Below are positions 12,767 through 21,887 of a stretch of DNA of 64,000 nt, in pieces; the stretch's first letter is position 1; every line of letters starts with the position of its first letter. Below the pieces are notes generated by a model, which worked only from the letters and a program-made list of their open reading frames with translations, searched no databases and was not told where the DNA came from. This stretch comes from Helicobacter pylori NQ4053 (GTDB lineage: Bacteria; Campylobacterota; Campylobacteria; Campylobacterales; Helicobacteraceae): assembly GCF_000274605.1 (NCBI RefSeq), contig NZ_AKNV01000002.1, forward strand, positions 62,001-126,000. The letters run 5' to 3'. The position numbers were made by a program, and so were the translations under genes.

Positions 12767-13786
12767 ATGAAAATTGTAATAGACTTAATGGGGGCTGACC
12801 ATGGGGTTTTACCCATTATTGAGGGAGTCTCAAGGGCTTTAGAGAATAAGAGTTTTAGTGCGGTTTTAGTGGGGGATAAAGACAAAGCGACCCCTTTTAT
12901 TTCTAAAGAGTTAGCCAGCAAAGTGGAAATGATCCACACGCAAGATTATATTAAAATGGAAGAAGCCGCCACTGAGGCGATTAAGCGTAAGGAATCTTCC
13001 ATTTACTTGGGCATGGATATTCTAAAAAATGGGGCTGACGCTTTGATTTCAGCGGGGCATAGCGGAGCGACTATGGGTTTAGCGACCTTGCGTTTAGGGC
13101 GCATCAAGGGGGTTGAAAGGCCTGCTATTTGCACTTTAATGCCTAGCGTTGGCAAACGCCCTAGCGTGCTGTTAGACGCAGGAGCGAACACGGATTGCAA
13201 GCCTGAATATTTGATTGATTTTGCTCTTATGGGGTATGAATACGCTAAAAGCGTGTTGCATTATGATAGCCCTAAGGTGGGTCTTTTGAGTAATGGCGAA
13301 GAAGATATTAAAGGGAACATGCTCGTTAAAGAAACGCATAAAATGCTGAAAGCTTATGACTTCTTTTATGGCAATGTGGAGGGGAGCGATATTTTCAAAG
13401 GGGTTGTGGATGTGGTGGTTTGCGATGGCTTTATGGGGAATGTGGTCTTAAAGACAACAGAAGGGGTCGCTAGCGCAATAGGCTCTATTTTTAAAGATGA
13501 AATTAAAAGCTCTTTTAAATCTAAAATGGGGGCTTTGATGCTTAAGAATGCGTTTGGTATTTTAAAACAAAAAACCGATTACGCTGAATATGGGGGAGCG
13601 CCGCTTTTAGGCGTGAATAAAAGCGTGATCATTAGCCATGGCAAGAGCAACGCTAGAGCGGTTGAATGTGCGATTTATCAGGCTATTAGCGCTGTTGAAA
13701 GTCAGGTTTGTTTGAGGATTACCCAAGCGTTTGAGAGCTTGAAGCCTAGCGTTTCTGTGCCTCAAAGTGATCAGCAAGACGCTTAA
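12767..13786 (+). CDS. plsX: Phosphate acyltransferase PlsX
   Basis: PlsX makes acyl-phosphate from acyl-ACP for phospholipid synthesis at the inner face of the membrane. The 339-residue protein begins [11 protein letters not shown] and carries [36 protein letters not shown] and [17 protein letters not shown], all family segments. Two ATG codons are adjacent; 12767 is preferred because AAGGA ends 6 nt before it. It is separated from rpmF by 66 nt and from fabH by 24 nt. Confidence 0.97.
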   Translation: MKIVIDLMGADHGVLPIIEGVSRALENKSFSAVLVGDKDKATPFISKELASKVEMIHTQDYIKMEEAATEAIKRKESSIYLGMDILKNGADALISAGHSGATMGLATLRLGRIKGVERPAICTLMPSVGKRPSVLLDAGANTDCKPEYLIDFALMGYEYAKSVLHYDSPKVGLLSNGEEDIKGNMLVKETHKMLKAYDFFYGNVEGSDIFKGVVDVVVCDGFMGNVVLKTTEGVASAIGSIFKDEIKSSFKSKMGALMLKNAFGILKQKTDYAEYGGAPLLGVNKSVIISHGKSNARAVECAIYQAISAVESQVCLRITQAFESLKPSVSVPQSDQQDA

Positions 13787-13810
13787 AGATGACTATGTTA
13801 AGGGGATTGA

Positions 13811-14803
13811 ATGGAATTTTACGCCTCTCTTAAATCCATTGCGATGCATGTTCCAAGCGAGTGTGTGAAAAATGCAGAGTTCCAGCAATTTTTGGATACC
13901 AGCGATGAATGGATAGAAAAAAGGACCGGTATCAAAGAACGCCGTTTCGCTAGCAATGAAGAAAAAAGCAGCGATTTAGGGGTAGTAGCGGCTAAACAAG
14001 CCATAGAGAGAGCGCATTTAACCCCAAAAGACATTGATTTAGTGGTTGTGGCGACTTTAAGCCCTGATTTTTTGGCCATGCCTTCAACCGCTTGCGTGTT
14101 GAGCGCGAAATTAGGCATTGAAAACAAGCCGGCTTTTGATATTTCAGCCGCTTGCACGGGTTTTATTTATCTCTTATCGGTGGCTAAGGCTTATGTTGAG
14201 AGCGGGATGTATGAAAATGTGCTGATTGTGGGGGCAGAAAAAACGAGTAGTGTGTTAGATTTTAAGGATAGGGGGACTTGTATTTTATTTGGCGATGGGG
14301 CTGGGGCGTGCGTGATAGGCAGAACCAAGCGTTTAAAAGAAAGCATTTTAGACGTGCAGATTTCAGCGAATGGGAATTTTTCTAATTATCTTTATACGCC
14401 AAGGACTCTAAAACCCACGCCCTTTAACTCTAAAGAGGAAGCTTTAGAGCCTTTTTTGTGCATGAAAGGCAATGAAGTGTTTAAACTAGCGGTAAAAACG
14501 CTTTTAAAAGATGTGGAAATGATCTTAGAAAAAAATGCTCTCAAACCTGAAGATGTGCGTTTGTTTATCCCGCATCAAGCTAATTTTAGGATCATTCAAG
14601 CGGTGCGAGAGCATTTGGATTTTAAAGATGAGCAAGTGGTTTTAACCGTGCATAAATACGGCAACACTTCAGCAGCCAGTATCCCTATGGCCATGTGTGA
14701 AGCTTATGAAGAGGGGCGCTTGAAAAAGGGCGATTTAATGCTTTTAGAAGCTTTTGGTGGGGGATTGACTTGGGGTTCAGCGTTGGTGTATTTTGGCGGA
14801 TAA
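13811..14803 (+). CDS. fabH: Beta-ketoacyl-ACP synthase III
   Basis: FabH starts fatty acid synthesis by condensing acetyl-CoA with malonyl-ACP in the cytosol. The 330-residue protein has the Cys-His-Asn triad: C115 in [11 protein letters not shown]255 in FIPHQANFR and N285 in KYGNTSAAS, by count. The C-terminal [16 protein letters not shown] is typical. It forms an operon with plsX. The AGGGG before the ATG is a good ribosome site. Confidence 0.98.
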   Translation: MEFYASLKSIAMHVPSECVKNAEFQQFLDTSDEWIEKRTGIKERRFASNEEKSSDLGVVAAKQAIERAHLTPKDIDLVVVATLSPDFLAMPSTACVLSAKLGIENKPAFDISAACTGFIYLLSVAKAYVESGMYENVLIVGAEKTSSVLDFKDRGTCILFGDGAGACVIGRTKRLKESILDVQISANGNFSNYLYTPRTLKPTPFNSKEEALEPFLCMKGNEVFKLAVKTLLKDVEMILEKNALKPEDVRLFIPHQANFRIIQAVREHLDFKDEQVVLTVHKYGNTSAASIPMAMCEAYEEGRLKKGDLMLLEAFGGGLTWGSALVYFGG

Positions 14804-14844
14804 AAAAGATTGAAGGAGTATTGAAAAATATTGAAGGAGTATTG

Positions 14845-15147
14845 ATGAAAAAGGTGATTTTTTTATTTTTAGTGGTGTTGGGGGGGTTAAAGGCGCAAAG
14901 CAGTTATTGTAGCGATTTTTGCGAAGGCACGCCAGAGAGTCGTATCCCTCCTATGGGGTTTCATTTCAGTTTTGTGCATTCAGTGAAATATTACTTGCAA
15001 GACCCACAAGAGCGCGATCACAAGCTTAAAAAATGCCATCAAGCCTTTGATTCGACTCTTAAGGTTAATTTTATTACGAAGTCTTTTAAAAAGGATTGCA
15101 AGCATGCACAAATGGCTTTGGAGCAAGCTCAAAAAGGGACTCCATAA
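14845..15147 (+). CDS. Small secreted cysteine-containing protein
   Basis: A 100-residue protein with a clear signal peptide (MKKVIFLFLVVLGGLKAQS) and a mature part with four cysteines: two near the mature N-terminus (YCSDFC) and two later (KKCHQAF and KDCKHAQ). This suggests a periplasmic or secreted protein with disulfides. Its function is unknown to me (HP0203-like). Its ribosome site and start are duplicated: ATTGAAGGAGTATTGA occurs at 14809 and again 21 nt later, so an in-frame TTG at 14821 has its own GGAG. ATG 14845 gives the canonical signal peptide. Confidence 0.8.
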   Translation: MKKVIFLFLVVLGGLKAQSSYCSDFCEGTPESRIPPMGFHFSFVHSVKYYLQDPQERDHKLKKCHQAFDSTLKVNFITKSFKKDCKHAQMALEQAQKGTP

Positions 15148-15289
15148 AAGGGGTTTCTTTAGGGATTTTATTTCTTATAGCAGAAATTATTTTTAAAATA
15201 AAAGACAAATAATCTTTAGAAGTATCGTAGTTATTTTAATACCTATTGTTATTATTGGGTTAGTATTAACAGCTATTAGAGCTACTATA

Positions 15290-15457
15290 ATGGCTTTTAG
15301 AGGCGATACTGATGACGATGAAGTTGAGAGTGATGGGTTTTTTAGTAGAATATGGGATAAATTCGTTGAATATCTCGGCTCTATTCTAGTTGCTATAATA
15401 ATGTTTTTTCCTTATATAATTGGACCAGTTATCGCTTTAATTTTTATATTTCTTTGA
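15290..15457 (+). CDS. Possible small membrane protein or gene remnant
   Basis: An open frame encodes 55 residues from ATG 15290: an acidic start (FRGDTDDDEVESDGF), a middle with RIWDKFVEYLG, and a hydrophobic end (ILVAIIMFFPYIIGPVIALIF) that looks like a membrane helix. The frame stays open upstream through another hydrophobic stretch (VVILIPIVIIGLVLTAI) but lacks an ATG/GTG/TTG start there, so this may be the tail of a larger decayed two-helix membrane protein. No ribosome site is visible before the ATG. I do not recognise a family. Confidence 0.4.
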   Translation: MAFRGDTDDDEVESDGFFSRIWDKFVEYLGSILVAIIMFFPYIIGPVIALIFIFL

Positions 15458-15590
15458 AACCAATTCTTCCAATGACTAGTAGCGTCTCAACCAAAAACTC
15501 AACCAACAACCCATTGAGAACCCAATATAGAAATTAATATTTTTTAGTCTGTTTTTTAAAAATGGGGCTTTGGTTGCTTGGTTTGATAGT

Positions 15591-15690
15591 AAAACTCTTA
15601 AGGGGATAGGGGGATATTTTGCGCTTTAATACCCCTTTAACCCCCCAACTAAATCCCCCCTAACCCCCTAAGACCGCATTACAAGAAGTT
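15591..15690 (-). repeat. Dispersed intergenic element, copy B
   Basis: The reverse complement begins ACTTCTTGTAATGCGGTC, continues with CTTAGGGGGTTAGGGGGGAT, TTAGTTGGGG and GCGCAAAATATCCCCC, and ends CTTAAGAGTTTT. It matches copies at 1491-1570 and 52341-52437. It occupies much of the 635-base gap between the small secreted protein gene and the next minus-strand gene. The rest of that gap holds only the 55-residue open frame and AT-rich sequence. Confidence 0.75.
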
Positions 15691-15782
15691 ACCGCTTGCT
15701 AAACAAACTTTTTGATATTAAAAAAGTTTTTAGCATTTTTAAATTTTATCCCCAACACCCCATTAGAACAAAGACCAAATTT

Positions 15783-16166
15783 CTATTTGGAAAATTTATG
15801 GTAATACTCGCCCTTGTCCGTGATGATTTTAACTTCTAACAATTGGTTAGGCTTGCAATCCAAGCGGTAAAATATTTGTTGCGAATACTTTAACTCATGA
15901 TCAAAGAGTTTTTCTTTTTTAAACTTATCGCCAAATTTGGGTTCCACTTTTTTAGTCGCTTCGCATGAATTTCCCCTATTGACAATAAGGTTTTTAATCA
16001 CCACCGGTTCATCGTTCATAGAAGTGATGCTTAAAAGACTAGAATCCGTCATTTTCCCCATGAGTTTCCCCCCAGTCGCGCGATAATCCAGCTTGAAATC
16101 CAAATCCTTTGCCCCCACACAAACACCGCTTATCATCAGCAAGCTCAAACACATTTTTTTAAACAT
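15783..16166 (-). CDS. Secreted hypothetical protein
   Basis: A 127-residue protein with a signal peptide (MFKKMCLSLLMISGVCVGA, cleavage near AKD) and a mature domain of about 108 residues rich in beta-type sequence with two cysteines (SCEATKK and RLDCKPN) that could pair in the periplasm. I do not recognise a family; it resembles an HP0206-type protein. ATG 16166 has AAAGGA upstream, so it is preferred over the adjacent in-frame TTG. It lies 76 nt downstream of the large OLD-like gene on the same strand and could be read with it. Confidence 0.75.
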   Translation of the reverse strand: MFKKMCLSLLMISGVCVGAKDLDFKLDYRATGGKLMGKMTDSSLLSITSMNDEPVVIKNLIVNRGNSCEATKKVEPKFGDKFKKEKLFDHELKYSQQIFYRLDCKPNQLLEVKIITDKGEYYHKFSK

Positions 16167-16242
16167 CAAAATCCTTTCACTTTATAATATTTGTGGGGTA
16201 TTATAATCAAATTTGATATATTCTTTTTTAATCGTTTGGTTA

Positions 16243-19200
16243 TTACACTCTTTTCTTTATCCATTCAAATAAGCATAGAAAATTCTTTTTTGTTTCTTCG
16301 CTCATTACATCGTCTTTACCGCTATACAAGAGTCTTGTTTTGAACGCCATGGACAATTCCATGCGCTTGTTTTTGGCGTATTTGTTTCTATCGTTTGCAC
16401 TGAAACAATCTTCAATTTGTTTGAAATGCCTGTCGCAGTCTGAAAGTTGTAAGATGGTGATGGGATTACCCAAATACTTATTAGCTTTTTTAAATTGTTC
16501 GCTCGTTGCGTTTTGGTCAGAATTGCATTTTCTGTCATCGTCTATCAAAACAATGGGGTTGTTGTCTAACTCACAAAGTTTTTTAATGGTTTCTTTCATA
16601 TGTTTTGAATCTTTTTTAAGCCCTGAAATGGGTAAGAAAGTGAAAGGAATGGGGTTGTCTTTGTATTCTTTGTAACGCAAATACAATTTAAAAGCGCTCA
16701 AATAACAGTAATCCGTGATGCCTTCTACAAAAATGATTCGGTGTTTTTGGGGGTTATGAAAAACATGCTGACCCACTCCTAAAGAGCGTTTGATTTTATC
16801 TAGGGCGTCGGAGTCTTTGCCCGCATTATTTAGGGGATAGTTAAAGTGATTCTTAATTACAGAGCCTTCTGTTTCCTTTTCCACAATCCTTATTTCATCT
16901 AAATGATCCGTATCCACTAAAAAGGGGTCATGGGTGGCTAAAACAAAGGTAACATGATTTTTATGAGCGTATTCTTTTAAAAATCTCCTGAATTCCCTTC
17001 TGGCTGGCACGCTCAAATGAGTGGCTGGCTCGTCCATGACATAGATAATATTATGGTTAAAACTAAAATGTGATCCCACATTATAAAGAAAACCAAACAT
17101 GAAATTAAATGCCCATTGGAAGCCGGTGCTTTGCTGGCTTAAGATGACTGGGTTTTGATTGCCGGATTTTCTGCAATCATAAACTTCAAGTTTTATTTCA
17201 TGTTCCGTATATTTCTCTCTAGGAAGCTTATTGTTATGTCGGACACGAATTTTTAATTGGTAACTATCTTGAGGACTATCTTCAGCGATCGCTAAAAGCT
17301 TGTTAAATTCTTTTGTGATTAAAGAATCTATTTTTAATTGCATGTTGTATTCCAAGATTTCTGTAAGATTTTCTAAGATTTCTGTAAAACTTACTTTAAA
17401 TAAAAGGTGGCTTGTGTCTTTTTTAAAAAATTCAAATTGACATACATTATTATTGTATTTGCGTTTTACTTCAATTGGAAAAAGATGTTTTGATTGTCTG
17501 ATCTCTTTTAGTGATTCTTGGTCTATTTCTTGCAAGTATTTTTCAGGGATATTGAACGATTTTTCAGAATCATAGATTACTAAATCATTATTTTTATCAA
17601 ATATTATTATTTGTAACGCTTGACCATCTTTTAAAATGCTCAAAAAAAAATTCCAAATTGTATTAGGGTGAAAGTCCATTTTCCTAAATAATGAATTTCT
17701 AAAGAACCAATCCGATTGGTTAAATTCAGAAGTGGAAGAATAAACAAAGAGAGTGAATAATGCAGTCTTAAGGTCATTGTCTGTGATTTTTGGCTCTTTG
17801 TATTCTTTCATGGTTGGCACGAGTTTGTTAAATTTATAAGATAAACCACCGCTTAAAGTGAATTGAATTTTATTTCTTAAGTTTTGAAACGCCGTATAAG
17901 GGTTACACTCTCGGCAATGCTCTGCGAACTCATAAACATTTTTGCTTTGTTTGAATTTTTCCTTGTTTGCTTCAAATTTATCCTTGATTTCACCAATATT
18001 TTTAGGGAACAAATAAATGCCACTTTCATTATCTAAAATTTTTATATTCTCCCAAAGAGATTTTCTTGCTGATTCAAAAAGATTGCTGTATCTGTATCGC
18101 ACAATTTCTGAATTGACTAATAAATCTATCTGTTTCAAATAAAACTGACACATCATGGATTTAATATCTTTAGACACATCATTAACGGCATGACTTGCTA
18201 TATATTTTTTGCATATTTGTTCAATATTATCCAGCAAAACATCATAATTAAACTCTAGCATTTTTTGATTTTTGCAGTCATTTCCAATTTCTTTTATCCA
18301 TGATTCTTTTTTTCGCTCAAAATCCTCTCTTGTTTTTTCAAGGTATTTTAAAGAATTTTTAATTTTCTTTTTAAGGTTGCCTATACTTGATCGGAATGTT
18401 CTAAATTGCTGTTTAAAATTTTCATTGATGGGGTATTTTTCGTCTATTTCTTTAATAATATCCTTAATTTCAGTGTCTGGTGTCTGGTGTGGATTTTGTA
18501 TTAGAGTCAGTAGTTTTAAAAATTTCATCTAAAGCTTTTAGCTTTTTTAAGATGTCTTCATTTTGTGGTTTGATTTCATTTTTACTAGGTTTTTCAAAAT
18601 GAGAATAAATTTTTGCTAATTGATTTTGTTTGTGTTGCCCCATGATGAAAAATTTATCTGTGTTGTATTTTTTATTAGGCGTATTGCGCTTTATGATTTC
18701 TTTGATGCACTGACAAAAATTTTTAACCAATTGATTGTTGCCACTTAAATGTTTGATTAATTTTTTGAAAAGCAGATTGTTGGTTGCGTTGGCATATTCA
18801 GTTACAAACTCGCTCAATTTTAATTTTTCTTTGTAAAAATGTAAAAATAATCCTAATGAATTGTAAGAAGTTATAAGATTTATAAAATTACTCACAAGAG
18901 TGCAAATCTTTGAATAGTCGTCATTGTTAATGGGAATAGAAACGAAGTTACTGCATTGTTCCCCTAAAGCTTCTACATGTTTTTCAAAAGGATAGCTGAT
19001 TAGTGTTTTTGATAATTCTTTTAATCCTTTATTAACTTCCTTAGATTGAATTTTTAAATCCACGCAAGAAAAATCTGTGATTTTGTGATCAAGGATTGTT
19101 TCTTCTTCTAAACTTAAAAGGGTGTCTTTTTCATGGTCTTTGAAATAATCTTCTTCACCACAAAGTTTAATATCCGCATCATTAAAGATTATCAAAGCTT

Positions 19201-19357
19201 CTAAAACATTGCTTTTACCGACATTATTTTCCCCCACTAAAACCACCAACCCCCCATGTTTTTCATCAAAACTTGAATTTAAAAGCAATTTGGCAGGCGA
19301 TTTTCTACCCAAATTCCTAAAATGGTGCAATTTCAAAACACGCTTATAAAATTCCAT
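16243..19357 (-). pseudogene. OLD-like ATPase/TOPRIM nuclease, split by a 7-bp duplication
   Basis: Two overlapping frames on the minus strand form one protein if one copy of a 7-bp repeat (18474-18487) is removed: the total then becomes 3108 nt, an unbroken 1,035-residue frame. The first part (from 19357, 295 residues as written) has a Walker A motif GENNVGKS at residues 42-49. The second part (761 residues from its own ATG at 18528) has LSQQSTGFQWAF (ABC-signature position), Walker B IIYVMDEPATHL, a THD switch histidine, and a C-terminal TOPRIM domain with FVEGITD and LIDDD. ATPase followed by TOPRIM is the layout of OLD-family nucleases (P2 Old, GajA), several of which defend against phage. 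No UvrD-like partner is adjacent. The long central region (roughly 450 residues) has charged, coiled-coil-like stretches. As written, ATPase motifs are split between two polypeptides, so the system is probably inactive. Confidence 0.82.
18474..18487. repeat. 7-bp tandem duplication (TGTCTGG x2) that breaks the OLD-like frame
   Basis: The plus strand reads TGTCTGGTGTCTGG followed by TGTGG. One copy would keep the coding strand in frame (STPDTEIKDII); two copies shift it by 7 nt, so the first frame ends 18 nt later in STPDTRH and stop. The repeat may arise and revert by replication slippage. Confidence 0.9.
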
Positions 19358-19453
19358 GCCCTATCCTTTAAAAACGCAAATTTAATTTATAATGCAAAAT
19401 TAAACAAAACATGCTATAAAGAAAATTCAAATACTATCATTTTAAGGATTAAA

Positions 19454-20560
19454 ATGCTCACCCAAGAAGATGTCTTAAACGCGTTAAAAACGATCATCTA
19501 CCCTAATTTTGAAAAGGATATTGTCAGCTTTGGTTTTGTTAAAAACATCACCTTGCATGACGATCAATTAGGGCTTTTAATAGAAATCCCCTCAAGCTCT
19601 GAAGAAACGAGCGCAATTTTAAGGGAAAATATCTCCAAAGCGATGCAAGAAAAAGGCGTGAAAGCTTTGAATTTGGATATTAAAACCCCGCCTAAACCGC
19701 AAGCCCCAAAGCCCGCCACTAAAAATCTGGCTAAAAACATCAAACATGTGGTCATGATAAGCTCAGGCAAGGGCGGTGTGGGTAAAAGCACCACTAGCGT
19801 GAATTTAAGTATCGCTTTAGCGAATTTAAACCAAAAAGTGGGGTTACTAGACGCTGATGTGTATGGCCCTAATATCCCTAGAATGATGGGCTTGCAAAAC
19901 GCTGATGTGATCATGGATCCTAGCGGTAAAAAACTCATTCCTTTAAAGGCTTTTGGCGTTTCTGTGATGAGCATGGGGCTTTTGTATGATGAAGGGCAGA
20001 GTCTCATTTGGAGAGGACCCATGCTTATGCGAGCGATTGAGCAGATGCTAAGCGATATTATTTGGGGGGATTTAGATGTGTTGGTGGTGGATATGCCCCC
20101 AGGAACAGGCGATGCGCAACTCACGCTAGCCCAAGCTGTGCCTTTGAGTGCAGGAATCACTGTTACGACGCCTCAAATAGTGAGTTTAGATGACGCTAAA
20201 CGGAGTTTGGACATGTTTAAGAAACTACACATTCCTATTGCGGGCATTGTAGAAAATATGGGGAGTTTTGTGTGTGAGCATTGCAAGAAAGAGAGCGAGA
20301 TTTTTGGCTCAAATTCCATGAGCGGATTATTAGAGGCTTATAACACGCAGATTTTAGCCAAGCTCCCTTTAGAGCCTAAAGTGCGTTTAGGGGGGGATAA
20401 GGGCGAACCGATTGTGATTTCTCATCCCACTAGCGTGAGCGCTAAGATTTTTGAAAAAATGGCAAAGGATTTGAGCGCGTTTTTAGACAAAGTAGAAAAG
20501 GAAAAATTAGCCGATAATAAGGACATCCAACCCACACAAACGCATGCTTGCTCGCATTAG
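19454..20560 (+). CDS. mrp: Mrp/ApbC-family iron-sulfur cluster carrier ATPase
   Basis: A 368-residue P-loop ATPase of the Mrp/NBP35 family that binds and delivers Fe-S clusters in the cytosol. An N-terminal DUF59-like domain (residues 1-80) is followed by a deviant Walker [12 protein letters not shown] near residues 103-113, then [26 protein letters not shown], and the cluster-binding CEHC motif near residue 280. The last residues are histidine/cysteine-bearing (THACSH). ATG 19454 with AAGGA upstream is used; the open frame extends further upstream but lacks conserved sequence there. It is divergent from the OLD-like gene. Confidence 0.96.
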   Translation: MLTQEDVLNALKTIIYPNFEKDIVSFGFVKNITLHDDQLGLLIEIPSSSEETSAILRENISKAMQEKGVKALNLDIKTPPKPQAPKPATKNLAKNIKHVVMISSGKGGVGKSTTSVNLSIALANLNQKVGLLDADVYGPNIPRMMGLQNADVIMDPSGKKLIPLKAFGVSVMSMGLLYDEGQSLIWRGPMLMRAIEQMLSDIIWGDLDVLVVDMPPGTGDAQLTLAQAVPLSAGITVTTPQIVSLDDAKRSLDMFKKLHIPIAGIVENMGSFVCEHCKKESEIFGSNSMSGLLEAYNTQILAKLPLEPKVRLGGDKGEPIVISHPTSVSAKIFEKMAKDLSAFLDKVEKEKLADNKDIQPTQTHACSH

Positions 20561-20574
20561 TTTTGAAAGGGGGT

Positions 20575-21741
20575 TTAAAAAACCCTTTTAATCAATCGTT
20601 TCACTTTTTGTTTGGCTTTAAAAAGCAAAAATTCTATAAGGAGTTTAGAAGAAAGCCTAGGCAAAAGGAATTCAAAAGAATGCCGTTTGTCTGAAAAAGA
20701 TAGGATTTTATTAAGAGCGTGGATTTCTTGGGTTTCTTTATCCCTATTTTGAAAGGATTCAAAGAGGTGATCTAAAAAGGGAGCGTTAAAATAAGCGTCT
20801 TTAAAAGGCGTTTCAATCAAAACTTCATGCCATTTTTTCGCGCCAATGACGCTTAAGAGTTTCCAGGGTTTATCGCCCCAAAAATGCAGCATGCGCGCTT
20901 CTTTGATGCTAGGGAATGATGGCGTATCAAGGAAGCTAGGGTGGGCGTTGTATGAATAAGGCAATTCTAAAATCCTACCACGGCACACAAAACACAAAGC
21001 ATCTTGATCGTTAAATAAAAGTTTTTCATTTTTCAAAAGGAAAAATCCAATCAATTGGTTTTCCAAATTTTCTTCACGCCATGATTTTAAATTTAAGGCT
21101 AAAAACCCGGCGTTAAAGTAGTTGTCAAAAAGGATTTGCGCTTCTTCTAAGTTAGGGAAAGCGTCAGCGACGCCGATAGATTTTGCGTGCATTTGGCGTA
21201 ATTCGTATAAATCCTTAGCCGAATTCCTGTCCATAGCGATCAAATCTTTTTCCATCACAGCCCCAAAATAATGCGCTTCAAGGGGGATAAAAAAGCTCTC
21301 GCTAATATCATCCACAAACAAAGTGTCCACATCAAACATGATCATCTTGTCGTATTGGGGGAAAAGGGAAGCGGAAAAGAAACGGCACATGATCATTTTA
21401 GAAAAGCGTTTTTGCGAAAAAGCATTGAGTTTTAAATACAATTTTTTAATTTCACTCGCTATTAAAGGATCAAGCTTGTAATGATTGTGGCGTGGTTCTA
21501 ATTTTTCATTAGAAATATCCAAAAACTCTATACTGGAAAAAGCGCTAAAAGGAGCGATCGTTTCTTCTAATTTGGCTATATTTTCTAGGCTTAAACTCTC
21601 CACCAAACAATGGATTTGATAAAAGAGTTTTACTCTCTCTCTCTCTCGTTTAGCGTTCGCTAGCATGGAATACAAACTCACACCAGCAGGGATACAATAA
21701 TTATTGTCAAAAGCCACCACAATAGGGATAATCTCTTGCAT
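20575..21741 (-). CDS. GT8-family glycosyltransferase, LPS-type (RfaJ-like), phase-variable
   Basis: A 388-residue glycosyltransferase of family 8: the start IPIVVAFDNNYCIPAGVSLYSML and the DVD metal site in MIMFDVDTLFVDD are typical, and later segments FNAGFLALNLKSWRE and NDQDALCFV bind the sugar acceptor and donor. The product likely adds a hexose to the lipopolysaccharide core or O-chain in the cytoplasm. A (GA)7G tract encoding RERER lies near codon 31. Here the frame is intact and the gene is ON; a change of one repeat unit would stop it early. It corresponds to HP0208, described as phase-variable. Confidence 0.9.
   Translation of the reverse strand: MQEIIPIVVAFDNNYCIPAGVSLYSMLANAKRERERVKLFYQIHCLVESLSLENIAKLEETIAPFSAFSSIEFLDISNEKLEPRHNHYKLDPLIASEIKKLYLKLNAFSQKRFSKMIMCRFFSASLFPQYDKMIMFDVDTLFVDDISESFFIPLEAHYFGAVMEKDLIAMDRNSAKDLYELRQMHAKSIGVADAFPNLEEAQILFDNYFNAGFLALNLKSWREENLENQLIGFFLLKNEKLLFNDQDALCFVCRGRILELPYSYNAHPSFLDTPSFPSIKEARMLHFWGDKPWKLLSVIGAKKWHEVLIETPFKDAYFNAPFLDHLFESFQNRDKETQEIHALNKILSFSDKRHSFEFLLPRLSSKLLIEFLLFKAKQKVKRLIKRVF
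21633..21647 (-). repeat. GA dinucleotide tract in the glycosyltransferase gene
   Basis: The plus strand has (CT)7C. On the coding strand this is GAGAGAGAGAGAGAG near the 5' end of the GT8 gene. Dinucleotide slippage changes the frame, and seven units keep the full-length frame open. Confidence 0.9.
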
Positions 21742-21803
21742 GCATAGTCCTTAAATCTTTAAATTGAACCCGCTAAAAAGGGGGGATTTTTGTCATTTTA
21801 TCG

Positions 21804-21817
21804 TTTTTTTTTTTTTT
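21804..21817. repeat. T14 homopolymer upstream of hofA
   Basis: Fourteen T residues lie between the divergent glycosyltransferase and hofA genes. The tract ends about 70 nt before the hofA start and about 40 nt before a CATAAT-type -10 candidate near 21859, so it sits roughly at -50 to -65. Tracts at this position change promoter strength when they vary in length in H. pylori adhesin genes. Confidence 0.8.
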
Positions 21818-21887
21818 CAAAACAACAATAAGCGGGCAACTTGCGAGTTTGTTTATGGCATAATATCAGACTCCAATAAAAAGGTGT

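Noticed and set aside
19564..20160. Minus-strand open frame (198 codons) inside mrp
   Set aside because: Antisense to the ATPase core of mrp, no ribosome site or recognisable protein.
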